Shown one piece after another: positions 27,246-39,500 of a stretch of DNA of 64,000 nt (within the stretch, counting starts at the first letter, position 1; every line of letters starts with the position of its first letter). The notes below the pieces were generated by a model. It searched no databases, was not told the origin of the DNA, and worked only from the letters and a program-made list of their open reading frames with translations. Origin of the DNA: Chamaea fasciata (Eukaryota > Chordata > Aves > Passeriformes > Sylviidae); contig JARCOQ010000016.1 of the NCBI GenBank assembly GCA_029207755.1, positions 749,001 through 813,000 of the forward strand, given 5' to 3'. The position numbers and the translations under genes are program-made.

Positions 27246-28129
27246 ACTTCTCTCATGTATATGATAAAATGATGCTGATTCCTGCATCTCCTCTGAGCAT
27301 CCTTCCCTGCGTTGCCACTGTGCTTTTCCCTCCCATCCTGTGTGACTCGTTCCAAATTACTCTTGCTGTCAGCTTCCCTGTACAAACTGCAGATGAGGAA
27401 AAAACCTAATATTTTTCCACCCAAATGGGGATGACCTGTTTAGCAGCAAAACTTCGTACTTCACTTGCAGGTTAACAAGCAAGCCAAACCCACCCTGCAG
27501 TCTCCCCCTGACACAACTTCTCTGCTAGGCCATGTTATTCATGAGTTTTTCTTTTGTACAGAGTTGTGCCTTTAGTAAAGTGCCATTGTTTGCTTAGGCA
27601 CTTCTTGTCTGTGCAGTGTTCAGAACACAGGAAACCTCAGCTGTGCCAAAAATCTTTGATGAAGCATTCAGAGTACATTTTTAAAAGGCATTCCTCTATC
27701 TAGCTGTAAAACTGTAGTCTTGCTGCTCAGACTAACAGCCATGAGGACAGATATATACACTGATAATTTTATTAACCAAATGAATTCATTTGTGCTCAGT
27801 CCAAAGCACAAAACTAATTCTGCAGTAAGTACTTGTACAGTTGAACTCTTCCCTTTTTTTCCAATAGACTCGAGGAATGCGCTCAGCTTTAGAGATCTGG
27901 AAGAGGGAGAAATATTCGATAAATTTGGGACAGGGTGTCCATTAGTAGTTATAAATTCCTTTGTTTTGAACATGGGTTTTGGGTCAATGAATTTCCATAG
28001 CATCCCTGAGCCCACATAGCTTGGGGTGACACTCTCTAGTTAAAAATTTCAGCTGGGAAGGCAAAGAGTCCTTGGGACTTGCCCTGTTCATGGGATGAGG
28101 TCCCTGCAAGCCTAGAGAGGTGCAGACAG

Positions 28130-29320
28130 CATTTGTGACGCCGGCGTGGGACAGCTTTGTCCCCAGGTCTGTTTGGCATGTCTTTTCCTACCTGAAACAG
28201 AGGGACCGCCCTGTCTTTTGCGTCTGGGATGTCAGGAGCGAGGGACGAGGATTGTGCTCAGCCTGCAGTGAGAAAGGTGAAGCGGGGACACGGAGGCTGG
28301 CAAGCGGAGAGGAGGAGCTGCGGGACGGGGAGCGCAGCCAAGGAGAGGGGCAGGGCAGGGCGCACGGAGAGCGGCTCGGAGCGGGCTGGCCGGAGGCGCG
28401 TTAGAGCCGGCGGCTGACATTCCAACAGCCGCTTCAGCGGCTCACGGACGTCATGCAGCATCCACGGCGGCGCGGAGCTCAGCTCTGCCTGTAAACGTCT
28501 ACAAAATCCTCGGTGAACACTTAAGAGCTCCACGGGCCGGAGTGGCGGCAGCATCTGCAGCGCGGGAGCATCTCCAAACGCCCGGGCGGGGCTGGCTTCG
28601 GCTCCGCAGCGCCGAGAGCAGCACGGCCCTTCCCCGGGAGCCTCGGGCGCGGCGTGTCCGGCTGCCGGCGCCTCTGCGGGGCGCGCAGACCAGCGCCCTG
28701 GATGCAGATCGCCCTCCCCAGCCCGTTCTCGTGTTCGCCTCGTCAAATGCCTGCGAGTCAAGCGCGGCGAGGGCTGCGTCGGAACACGAGCGGGTCACGG
28801 ACACAGCGGCGGCGGCAGCGCGCCCGCCGCGGGCCGAGCCGGGCTGCTCGAGGCGCAGCCGTCTGAGATCGCTGCGAGTCCGCCTTTCACGGGCTCCTCT
28901 CGGAACACTGCCTGCGGGGCACAGATGTGATGGGAGCGGATGAATACACTCCCGTCTTTGTTGCGTGTTTGTTTTTGAGGCCGAGCTTTTAAAACAACGT
29001 CACTCTCCCTCCTACGGTGCTTCAGCTACACCACAGAACACCGGTGCGTGGACGTGGAGCCCGAGCCTTGCCACATCAGCTGCCTGTCCCGTCAGTCTTT
29101 TCCTTCTTGCCCGCTAAAGCGAGGGACCGAAGCAGGGTGCACAGGCCGGGGGGCGCTGGGCAGGGGCTCTGGCAGGCTCCCTGTGCCCAAGGCCATGAGC
29201 GTGGCCCTGGTGTGCGCCGTGTGCGCTGCTCAGCGCCCCCGCCAGCGCTGCAGGCCCTGCTCCCGCTGCCGCAGCTCCTCTGCCTGGGAGGACTGAGACG
29301 GTCTTTTAGACCCTGCGGAG
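28130..29320. promoter_or_regulatory. CpG island, probable promoter of an unassigned gene
   Basis: About 1.1 kb of high GC and CpG density, with GC-box-like GGGCGGGG near 28586 and a TGACGTCC element read on the minus strand near 28447-28454. Size and sharpness are typical of a constitutive promoter. On the minus strand a short Met-Leu-His-Asp-Val frame runs into a GTGAGC donor-like site near 28441. In mammals EMP2, with a noncoding CpG-island first exon and leftward orientation, lies on this side of NUBP1, so this could be its promoter. No EMP2 coding exon was found in the window. Confidence 0.55.
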
Positions 29321-29331
29321 CGGGGACGTGG

Positions 29332-29434
29332 TCCTGACACTCATGGCACTCGTGGTCCTGACACTCATGGCACTCGTGGTCCTGACACTCATGGCACTCG
29401 TGGTCCTGACACTCATGGCACTCGTGGTCCTGAC
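29332..29434. repeat. 24-bp minisatellite, about 4.3 copies
   Basis: A 24-bp unit (starting TCCTGACACTCATGGCACTC) is repeated at 29332, 29356, 29380 and 29404, plus a partial fifth copy. The copies are practically identical, implying recent duplication. Because 24 is divisible by 3, the minus strand shows an artificial HECHECQD peptide repeat. Confidence 0.9.
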
Positions 29435-29439
29435 CAACC

Positions 29440-32400
29440 TCTGCCCGATGCCCTCTCTGAAGGTTGCTTTCACCTCCATCTTTTGTTAGTGTCAAGCCTG
29501 GTTTTCTCGAGCTGAGTTCTCTTAGGAATATTTGTTTCACAACTCTAAGAAATTTCTCACAACCTCTGTCTTGTTTATTTAGACACATTTCCCTTCAATC
29601 TTTTCCAGTTTAAAAATCCCGTTCGGTATTGGAGAGTTTGGTGATAACCCTACAGTAGCAAACGCCTTTATAAAAATAACAAGCACCACACAAGAAAAAC
29701 CCTACAAACAACTGATGGGAAGTCTCTTTTGTACACCACAGGCCTGCCTCATATTAAATACACCACATCAGCATGGGTGTTTTGTATAAGTTTGAATTTC
29801 TTTGCATTAGCAGCCAATGATGGATTGCCTTGGTGTTTATAAATACTGAGAGAAAATCCAAACAAAGGTTCAGATTGCTGTCTCACCTCCTTTACTTATT
29901 TGTCCAATATGGCTACAGGAATGTAATCTGTGTTTTTAAAAATAAAAACCCCTGAGAGATCAAAGGACATCATAGGATAAACATTTCTGGATTCCAGCTG
30001 AAAAAATCCTATAAAGTCTAAATACTTGGGAGGGTCTTTCCTTCATCAAATAATACTTGGACCAGTCTGACCTGTGTCTTATTCTCCTGACCAAGTTTTA
30101 ATAGAAGGTTTGGTTTACAGCATGGTTTTCAGCAGCCCTGAGGCCAGGGAACAGATCTGAACTGGTAGTGCCAGCAGTTATTTTATGACTTGAGCAGACA
30201 TGTTCTTACATGACGTGGGATCATGATACTGTAATTTCTCCCATTCTTTGATACTTCAAAGCAATTTGCATCAGAAAAAAAAAAAAAAAAAGAAGATCTT
30301 TCTGTTTTATATCCTCTATAAATTCAAATTCTTTTTTTTGCACAGTAAGACATTGGTTATTTGTTACTGGTTATTTGTTTTTCATTGTTGGAATTGGTTG
30401 TGCCTTTACTTTAATCCCTCCATTTAAAAAAGAAGCCTGTAATCCACTTGGGGTGGGCCTCCTTCTTAAAAGAATTTGAGGCTGCAGAACTAAGCTGAAA
30501 ATGTCACAGTAATTTGTAAACTACTGCTGTGGTGTCAGAATCCAGGTCCAGAGTCGTCTGATTTGCTTGTGTTTGTCACTGCTGCATCCGCCTTTACTGT
30601 GCTGCAATTCTCCGGGGCCTGTTCTGCAGAATGGGTTGCCTGGACACTTTCCCTTGCAATGATGACCAAAAAAAATGTTCCAAAACCCTTGTGGGCAGTG
30701 ACCAGCAGTTATCAGAGCTGCCTGTGGTAAAAACTCATCGTCAGACACGCAGGTCTCCTATTCAAGGGTACAGGGGTTTGAAGTCTCATCTCTGCTGAGT
30801 GTAGTTTAGATGCGCTTTGCCGTTGTTCCCAAGAGCTGCCAGGAGTTTTGTTGTTTTACAAAATGCACGATCATGATGCTTTAAACTCATACCTGTGATG
30901 TTATGGGTGAGGGGGAAATCCCAGAAAATCCTTTTTTGTCAGTGGCTTTGTTGTATTAACCGTCCTTGGCTGTATTAACCATCGGAACCTTGTGGGTCCC
31001 TTCCAACTCAGAATAGTCTGTAATTCTATGAAATTCTGTGAATTCTACCCCTGGGCTCACCCTGTCTGCACTCATTAACTGCTCCAGAGGCTGACAGTTT
31101 TAAGCTGTCCATTTTTAAGAGGGAGGGTATCATCAGACCACGTTCTGATTAATGATAGTGACATTATGTCCACGTAGAGCGTAGATCTCATGGGGCTTTT
31201 TTGTGTGGTTTTGCTGCACAAAAATAAGATTCACTCGTATTTTGAGGCAAAGGTAGTGTCACGGATTGGAGATGTGTAAGAGTTCAGATTATTTCTAGAA
31301 TCAAATGCAAATTTAGAAAGCCCAAAGACATGGGTTTGAAAAGGTTAGGCTCAATATGGTATCAGAAATGGGCTCTTCTGAGAGATTATTATTTTTCCAA
31401 GTAGCTACTGCATTGGTTTTTATACTAGGGAATGAGCAATATCTTCTGGTTAAAAACTTGCGAGCTGACACATGGTGAGCAGGATGGTCTTTGAAACGCC
31501 CTGTCGTACAAGCACCCTCATGTATTGATTGACTGGGCACACCACCTGTACAAACTCTGCTGCTTTGCTGTTATTTTAAACTTCCAAAAGAAGTGCTCCT
31601 AGCAGAGTTGAGTAAAACACACTGCCTTCACTGCAGTCAGTAATGTTACTGCACCCAACTGCTGTTGTCATTAGTGAAGATGCTGAGAGTCATTGTTTTC
31701 TTACTCTATTTGCAATTTGAGTCCATAAACTTTTATGAGCTATAGTTTAGAGAATGTTAGGAAATGGCTTGTCTGGAACTAAAATTATCTCATTGTTTCA
31801 AACAGGCAGGGACAGGTTTTGGTCTTTTCTGCATTACTTTATTTGCCATGAAACAGATCTTATCTTTCAAGTATTATGGAATTGCACATTAAATTTCTGG
31901 GTTTATACATGGAAATGCAGTAGATCTGGCTTCTTGATGTCTGTGGCTCCGTATGAGTACAATAATTAACCATCTAGTTCACAAGGAGAGATATCTATAG
32001 AAATAAAAATAGTTCTATCCTCTTGGGGGGTTTTATAAGAGGTTCTCAGGTTTCTCTGTGTGAGTATCTTTATGATTGTTAGCAATGTGTTTCCTTTGGC
32101 GTATTCCTATCACAGCTAGGATTAACTGCATTGTGGAGGCTGAGTGTAAATTTGTTTACTCAGTAAATCAGTGGCAGAACAAGATTTTTCTGCATTATCC
32201 ATCTATCTTGGCTTCTAAGGGGCAAATAGTGAATTATTTGTGGTCTTTTGGGATTTATATAGCTTTATAGCCAAAGTCCATGAAAGTCTCCTCCTTTTTG
32301 ATAGCCTAAAGCCATTTACCTTCTAAAAGAGGATGTATGCTACCAACAAACTGAAATGTGCTGCATGTGTGGATACCACTAAGAAAAAAAAGGAAAAGAG

Positions 32401-35400
32401 CACTTTTTCCTCTGAAGGATAATACAATTCATATCTTCTGCTCAGTCATATTTAGGGAAGAAGATGATTTCTGTAGGGTGCTGTTTCTGCAGTGCTCAGT
32501 GAAGATTTGTCCTTGCTGCTGCTCGGTGAATCTCGGGGGATTCCTGTACTCCAAGTGATGCTCTCCAAGAACAGCACAAGCTGTGGTGGCTCCCTGGGTT
32601 TAGGCAGCCACTCTGAGTAGGAATTCACACTGTGTGCAAACACTTCAGCGTTGTTTGCACTGACAGTGCACCGAGTGAGGTCTCCACCCAAAAACAGAGT
32701 CAAGATCTTGGAGAGAACTCTGCTGAACAAAGGCACAGCCAGGAAGGAGCTGGAATTTGTAATGCTCAGGATTATTGGTCAGCCCTATGACCTCGGTCCC
32801 AAAGTCCCCAGATTTTCAAATTCAAGCTAGCTCTTCACTTATGTTGATTGTTTTCAGACAAAGATTTTTTTTTTCCTTCTTTTTTCTTCTGTTAAGAATG
32901 GAAAAAAAAGTGAGGTCCCTTAGAAGTGCCTCCCTCCTGCAATATATTTCTTAATTGAGTTCTTGGCATAAGGAAGGGAGAAAATATGTCTAGCTATTAG
33001 AGTAGCTGTGTGAACTGGGAAAGCCTCCAACTTCCAGAAATACATTTAAAGGCTTCGAGAAGATCCAAATTTCCAAATAATTTTTACTCCTTTGCTTGGT
33101 CAGCTGTCAGTATTTGATAAATAGGGTGGGACTACTGTCAATATTTAACAGCTCAACACAAATATTATTCTTCATACACTGTAAAAATAGTATATGAAAT
33201 GCAAATAAAGTACTTTATTCCACAGTTCGTAGTAACAGAAGCAAGTGATAAAATCTCCCTTGCCTCCATACAAAGACATGGAGAGGGAGAAAAATGTTAC
33301 CAGTGGAAACAATCTTCCCTGCTGGGAAACAAAACAGGGAGATTCCTCACTCCGCCCTAAAATCACGTCCCCAGGGTGGTTCTGTGATAGAAGTTGCTGC
33401 GAAGTGTTTCTGAGCAAGAAACAGCAAGGGAGGACTGGTAATTCTAACCAGATCACGGTGCAGTCTGCAGAAACAGAGCTCCTCCTGTACCCAGCAACGC
33501 GTCAGCAGGACCCCTTGAACTGCTCTGCAGTCCGACATTGCGGTACAAAACTCAGTTACTTCTGGAATTTTCCCTACAGTCAGAAAACTTCCTGCCAGAA
33601 AACCACCACCTAGCATCGCACTGCTGGCTGGAGCAGCCTGGCCTCTCCACAGCCACCCGCAGCCTGACTGTGGCATCAGCCCGAGAAAAACCGCATGCAG
33701 CGGTCTGTGAGAGATGGGTTTCATGAGGGCCAGAAGGAAGCCGGGATGTCACCTTCCAATTTGGTGTTCCAGAATGGTTTCCTACCGTTTAAAATCCTTA
33801 GAAACTTTGTCGCTGTGTGAACGGTTTGACCCCATAGCCAGGAGGAGCTGCTCTTTTAGCTGAAGGGAGAATCCGTGTGTCGGCCACGCTGTGACAAGCC
33901 GGGCTGGCCACAGGGACACGTCCACGCCACGCAGCCCAGCTGCCCCTGCAGGGGCACTTGTGTTGGCAGCCACCACCCACGCAAAACAAAGGGTAAGGAA
34001 CAGAGCCAGTTCATTCAGGAGACTTTCAAATCTGTCATTGTTTTGGATTTGGCTTCTGTCCAGTGCAAAATGCATTCTGTGTGTTCCTACAGATGCCATG
34101 TAGAGTGGACCCTGAGGTAGTAGGAAACTGCTCAATTAGAACTGTAGTGTGCCACTTATTCTGTAAATGAGTGAGTAAATCCAGGAAGAAATACAAATAA
34201 CAGTGAAACTCTATTATTCTGCTTTGTCCAAAACAGCCAGGATGCTTTACCAACCAGCTCTTCCTCTAACCTTTACTATGACTGCTGCACTGTTAATATG
34301 TTCTGCCATCCAGAAAAGCCACATCTCAGAGCCCGCTCCATCCTTCTCCTGTCCCCCCCACAAGGCAGAGCTCCACGGAAAAGCAGAAAGCTGAGCGGTC
34401 TTGACCGACCAGCTGAAGGACAATTTCAGGGCACTTCAAGAACAACCGTTCCTGTATTTTGTCATGGTCTTATTCTCTTAAAATAATTCTACTACTTCTT
34501 TTTTAATTAGCAGCATCTACAGCTGAGAATATGAGGTTATTTAAAGGAAAGAAGCATGATGTCAATTTTCAGCACTTTATAGAACTTCATTATGTGAGAA
34601 AACAAAGTAATTAATTATCTCCATCGGGAAATATTGGCAACTTTTGCAATTTTATAGTGTGAGGTATCGAAGGTTACTGTTCAAGTGTAGCTGGTGAGCC
34701 ATGGGGTGCTGGGGAAGACTTTGCACACATTGACACTTCTTGCCCATGAAGAGGGAGTTTGCCTTCTCAGGAATCATCTTCCAGCGTTGATTTGGGGAGG
34801 ATCAGCAGCTGCCAAGCATGGGACACTTCTGGCAGACATCTCTTTAAAGGCTCTGTGATGATAATTACAGCGTCAACCTCAGCGGCCTGAGAAAAGGGCA
34901 CAGGTGACTCACGGAACTTCAGCAGACCCTCGGCACATTTCTGTTTTTAACGCAGACAGGTCACACTTTCAGGCAGGGTTTGTACAGCTGGCTTGGACCG
35001 AGTCAATATGAAACCTCTGCCAAACCTTCAGAGCACCTATGAGAAGTGAGGATTTCTCACTTGTGCGGACTTCAAGAGTGGATTAAGCCACTCTGCTTTG
35101 ACAGATTCCCTTGCTGGCTTCACTTGTGCAGCCTCTGCAGGAGCATCATGGCTGGTTTGAGCACCTGTAGAATACATTTGGTATGGATGGCACCAGCCAG
35201 TGTTAGTGTAGCTCATGATAGCCTAAACCTGTGCGGCAGGATGTGCTGAAGAGTCTCGATTTGGCACAGAAACACAATAAACAATGATCTGATTAGTAAC
35301 CAGGATCACTTGCCAGAAAAGCCCTGAAAATGGAGCTCTGAAATCAAGAGCAGATATTGGCCACAGCGCTGGCTTCCAGCAGTTTACCAGTGGAGATGTG

Positions 35401-36390
35401 ACAAATCCTCTTGCACAGTCACTGAGCTGGCAAACTCTTCATCCTGACAGAACTGTGCTTCTGTTAATTGCTCCATGCACTATGGACTGTAAGAAAGATG
35501 GATTTTTCCAGAAACCACTTTTAACTGATTTTGGGACAGTCACAGTTGTTTAGCTACAGAAAAACTAGACTTTGTTAATTTGTTTTCTGTCTAATGCCTT
35601 CAACTATAAAGCTGGCAGCACACATGGGGAACAAGTGCCAACATCAGCACTTCCTTTAAAATAAACAGCAACTCAGATAACACTTGCATGTTACAAAGAA
35701 GTGGTTCATTTGATATTTTCTTTATTGCAGCCGAGCTATAAGGCTGAATTCTTCTTCCTTTAAACCATGAGAGAAATAAATTATTTAAAAGAAAAAAAAC
35801 TAGAAAGTGAAGTAGCCAATGGTTTTACTTTCTCAGAATTTTATCTCGAAGAAAATACATTTTAAGCTGTGAGCTCAACCAAAAATTCTGATAGGAAAAA
35901 AGTGTCCAGATTTCCAATACCCTGTCAGGATTACAGTTTCCAGCTGGAGATCTGATGAACATAGCATTCAAGGATTTGGGCCAGCAAAAGCATCCAACAG
36001 AACCTGGTCTGGATTAGGGAGCTGTAGTAGAGTAAAACCTATATGCATTTCAGGAAGGACAGGATATGCTAATTATCTGTCAATACAACTACTTCTAGTA
36101 AACACTGTACTTACATAAACATTTGGGTTAAAATATTAGAAATCATGCTAGACTGACAGAAATCTTGCATATATGTTAAGCCTAAAATACTTGTGACATG
36201 ACAATCTGGGGGACGTTTTCTGAAGCTCTTACATAGTCTAGGAGCGGGCAGGAGTTAGACTGACTCAGAACCCCCAGGTACTTCTGAGTTTTAAGGATGT
36301 CATATTAGTGTCCTTTTACTCCACCTGAAGAAAAATTCCAAGGCATTCTAATGTTCCAGTGACTTCAAATGATGTTTCCCTTTTTTTTTC
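29440..36390. other. No recognisable gene
   Basis: About 7 kb without an identifiable exon. It contains an A-run at 30275-30291 and one CR1 tail (30985-31045). Slightly GC-richer blocks (33.3-34.1 kb) show no convincing splice-bounded coding frame. Confidence 0.55.
30985..31045 (+). mobile_element. CR1 tail fragment
   Basis: CTTGTGGGTCCCTTCCAACT, followed by AATTCTATGAAATTCTGTG, corresponds to the last bases of CR1 with its terminal ATTCTRTG repeat. Confidence 0.65.
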
Positions 36391-36392
36391 AG

Positions 36393-36599
36393 ACAGGACC
36401 CTTTAGAACATCAACAACATGACTGGCAGTTGTGGGAAGAACAAGGGATAAGTAATATTCTGCATTTTTGATCCCAACGAAAACATGATTTATATTTTGG
36501 ATATATGAAATCCTGATGACCAGACTCATATCAATTCTAATGCTGCTGACAGTTTTGTGGCAGAGATCTTCAGGGAAGACATGGAAAACAAAACCCAGA
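36393..36599 (+). other. Exon-like segment with signal-peptide-like start, unassigned
   Basis: A long pyrimidine acceptor (CCCTTTTTTTTTCAG) opens this segment and a consensus donor AGA|GTGAGT closes it. An ATG at 36516 starts MTRLISILMLLTVLWQRSSG, which looks like a secretory signal with a hydrophobic core, and ends in phase 0 at 36599. The start context is only moderate. A phase-compatible segment lies at 41627-41691. No known protein is recognised, so it may be chance. Confidence 0.18.
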
Positions 36600-39500
36600 G
36601 TGAGTATAAAACTGGAGCTGTGTATTAATATTTAAGGCCATCTTGTTTTGTTCCATTTGTTGGAGTTTTTAAAATACAATATTATACTGGCTAACTTGCC
36701 CACCTAACTGATTGTGTGACGGTTCCAGAAGTGACAAATTATCTGCTCCCACAGTAAATGTAGCTGCTAAGTGAATGCTCCAGAAGAAGGGGGGAAATGT
36801 TTGCATTTCCTAGCCTATGGATTATTGTGTTAACTCTCACTGAGCAGGATGCATTACGGCCAGGGTGGTGAACCCATTCAAGCTTTTCCTGTAGGTAGCT
36901 TTAGAGTGGAAGAGGTCAAGTTGAACTCATGTAGTTTCTCAGTCAGTCTACTAAAATCAATGCCACTTGAATTTCAACAACCACTAAAAATGGCATAATG
37001 TGATTTAAATTCTGCTGCTATTTAGATCTTGTCCACGCACTAAGTTGTACCAGATTTGCTAATAATGTGTGCTGTTTGAAAATTGAATTCGTCCCTGCTG
37101 CTGCAAGATTATTTATAGACAAAACCCAAAGAGTTAAGAATGCCAGGAGCCTGCCTCCCAGTCCAAATCCTTACGGGCTTGTTGACACTGTGTGGAGGAG
37201 CAGGGGGAAAGATCTCCTGGCTAGCACTGTCCAAACCCACCCAGCCCTTACAGCAAAGCAGTTCTGCAGTAGATGGATCACCTTGGGCCCTGGAGTGGCA
37301 CTCTGTGAACGTGACTGAACATTCGAAGCCACATTTCCACATTCTGCTGAGCCCTTTGTGTCCAGGGTAGGTTCTCACAGAGATGCTTGAGAGAGCCTTC
37401 ATTCACCCAAAATAGACTGCAGGGAAAGAAATCTGAGTTGGTATGGAGAGAACACAGAATGGAAGAAGGTGAAGATAATGGCAGTAAATTTCTCCTTATA
37501 ATTTAATTCTGCAGTGGTTCCTTCTTAATCAGATAATCACTGTCAGCTAACTGTGATTTAGAGGAAATAGTTATGTTGATAATTCGGTGCAGTTTGGTAG
37601 CTAATTGCTTTGCAGAGGCACCGCTTATGATAAAAGAGCATTGTTGGAAAAACTGTTTTATATCTTGTTTACAATATTACTGGTGACAGAAAGAGACTTA
37701 ATGACATTAAATATTGATTATATACCAAGCCCATGCCCTTCCTTCCTCTTCCCTGAGAACACCAAAGATTAGGATCTTCTGCTGCTCAGAAGCAGTGCTT
37801 GAGTGACCTGTGCTGTTGTCAGGACTTCATTCTTTTATATTGTGTGCTCACCTGTCCGTTGCAAAGGTGAGGTCCAGCTCCCAGACAGCACTGGTGAGTA
37901 GATATGTGCCAGGGAGAGGTTTACAAGCCTGTCAGTCCTACCCATTGCTCTTGCTGTCCCCCGTCATTGCTGACCAACACCAGCAGCCCCTGGGGATGGA
38001 TGTACCAAGGCTGTGAGGCAAAGAATCCCCAGTGCTTCCAGATGTCACCCGCTGCTCAGCAGGGTCCTCCTTTCCTGTGTTTATGTCACACCCCCTGTCA
38101 GCACAGCCTGTCCCTGCTATGCCTTGATGCCTGCAAAGGAGCCAAGGCCTGCTCTGCTGTGGATCTGTTGCAGGCACTGGTGAGGACGTTGGTTTCTTGC
38201 ATTAATGCTACTTAAAACTGGGAGCACATTGTAAACACATTCATTTTTTTTCAATAAGAAAGTATAATTCAAAGTAAAGACAGTGAAAGAAAGCAGCACA
38301 TTTCTCAGCCAAGTAAGAACTGAGCACAGTTATGTCTCAGTTTCAGAAAGGATTGAATGGGTTATCTGTTTTCTACTCCTAGAGGAACTGAGCAGTTCTC
38401 GTGGTTCAGATTCCGGGTAGGACCTCTGTGGTTCAGCCTTTGGTCTGTATTGGTGGTAACACTGTCTCTCTTGGGAAGCAGCTGGAAATGGTGATTCATC
38501 TTCATACAGCAAATCCAACAATGAAACAGTGCAATTAACACAGTCCAGAGCACTTGCTTAGCAATGAGCCAGGACACTGAAACCAGCTCCCAGGGCGCCG
38601 CCGCAGGTCACACGCGTGCTTGCGTTATGGGAAGTGTGTAATGCAGTCACCGTGCTGATACTGCCTGGCCTGTGATCATGAGTCCATGAATTTAATTCAT
38701 TTGGTGAATGTGGGTAGGTTACAGGCTCTCTTACACTGAATTATTTCTAATGAAGTTAGAGAAGAGGATGAAATTAATGTTTCTGAAAGAAAATGTCTGC
38801 AAGCACATTATACAAAACCAAGGGAACTGGTCAGTGCTACAGAGCAAACTCCTCATTCATTCATTCACTAAAAAATATTGTTTAAGCCTGGCTGTGAAGT
38901 CAAAACTGAAACATGTAAAGATGTACCCATCTTTAAGCCTTGCGTGGCTGCACGTGATGTGGGTTAGGTTCATTGTGTGTTCCTGAATTTCTATTTTATT
39001 TCTTTTTAAAAAAGCACTGACATTTAAGACATACAAAGAAAAATGGCCTCAGGGGAACCACCACCAATGCATCACAGCAGCTCTGTTCAAACAGTTTTCG
39101 ATTACTCACTCCGAGCACGCATTGGCTGAAGTGGTTTAGATAATGTGGGGCACGGGAAGGGATTGGCGGGGAGGATCACCAGACAGCATTGCACCAGCGC
39201 ACGTCATTTCTGGATGGCCTCCAAAGGCAGGAACCAAACACAACAACCGCGGAGCAGCGTGTTCCTAGCGGAGCACGGGGAGCCACTGGCCCAGCCGCTG
39301 CCCCGCCGGAAACTTCCCCTTCCAGGACACAGGAAAGTTTAGTGCTGCAGCCTTCTTGGGACCGTGGAGAAAACCGCTCCTGCTGCCCTTGCGCTCCACC
39401 AGGCTGTGATTTTTGATGGCTGCATACTCTTAGACTGACAGCAGTCACTCAAGTTCCGTCACGTACTGGGGTAGGCTTACGTACAACGTAAGCACTTGTA

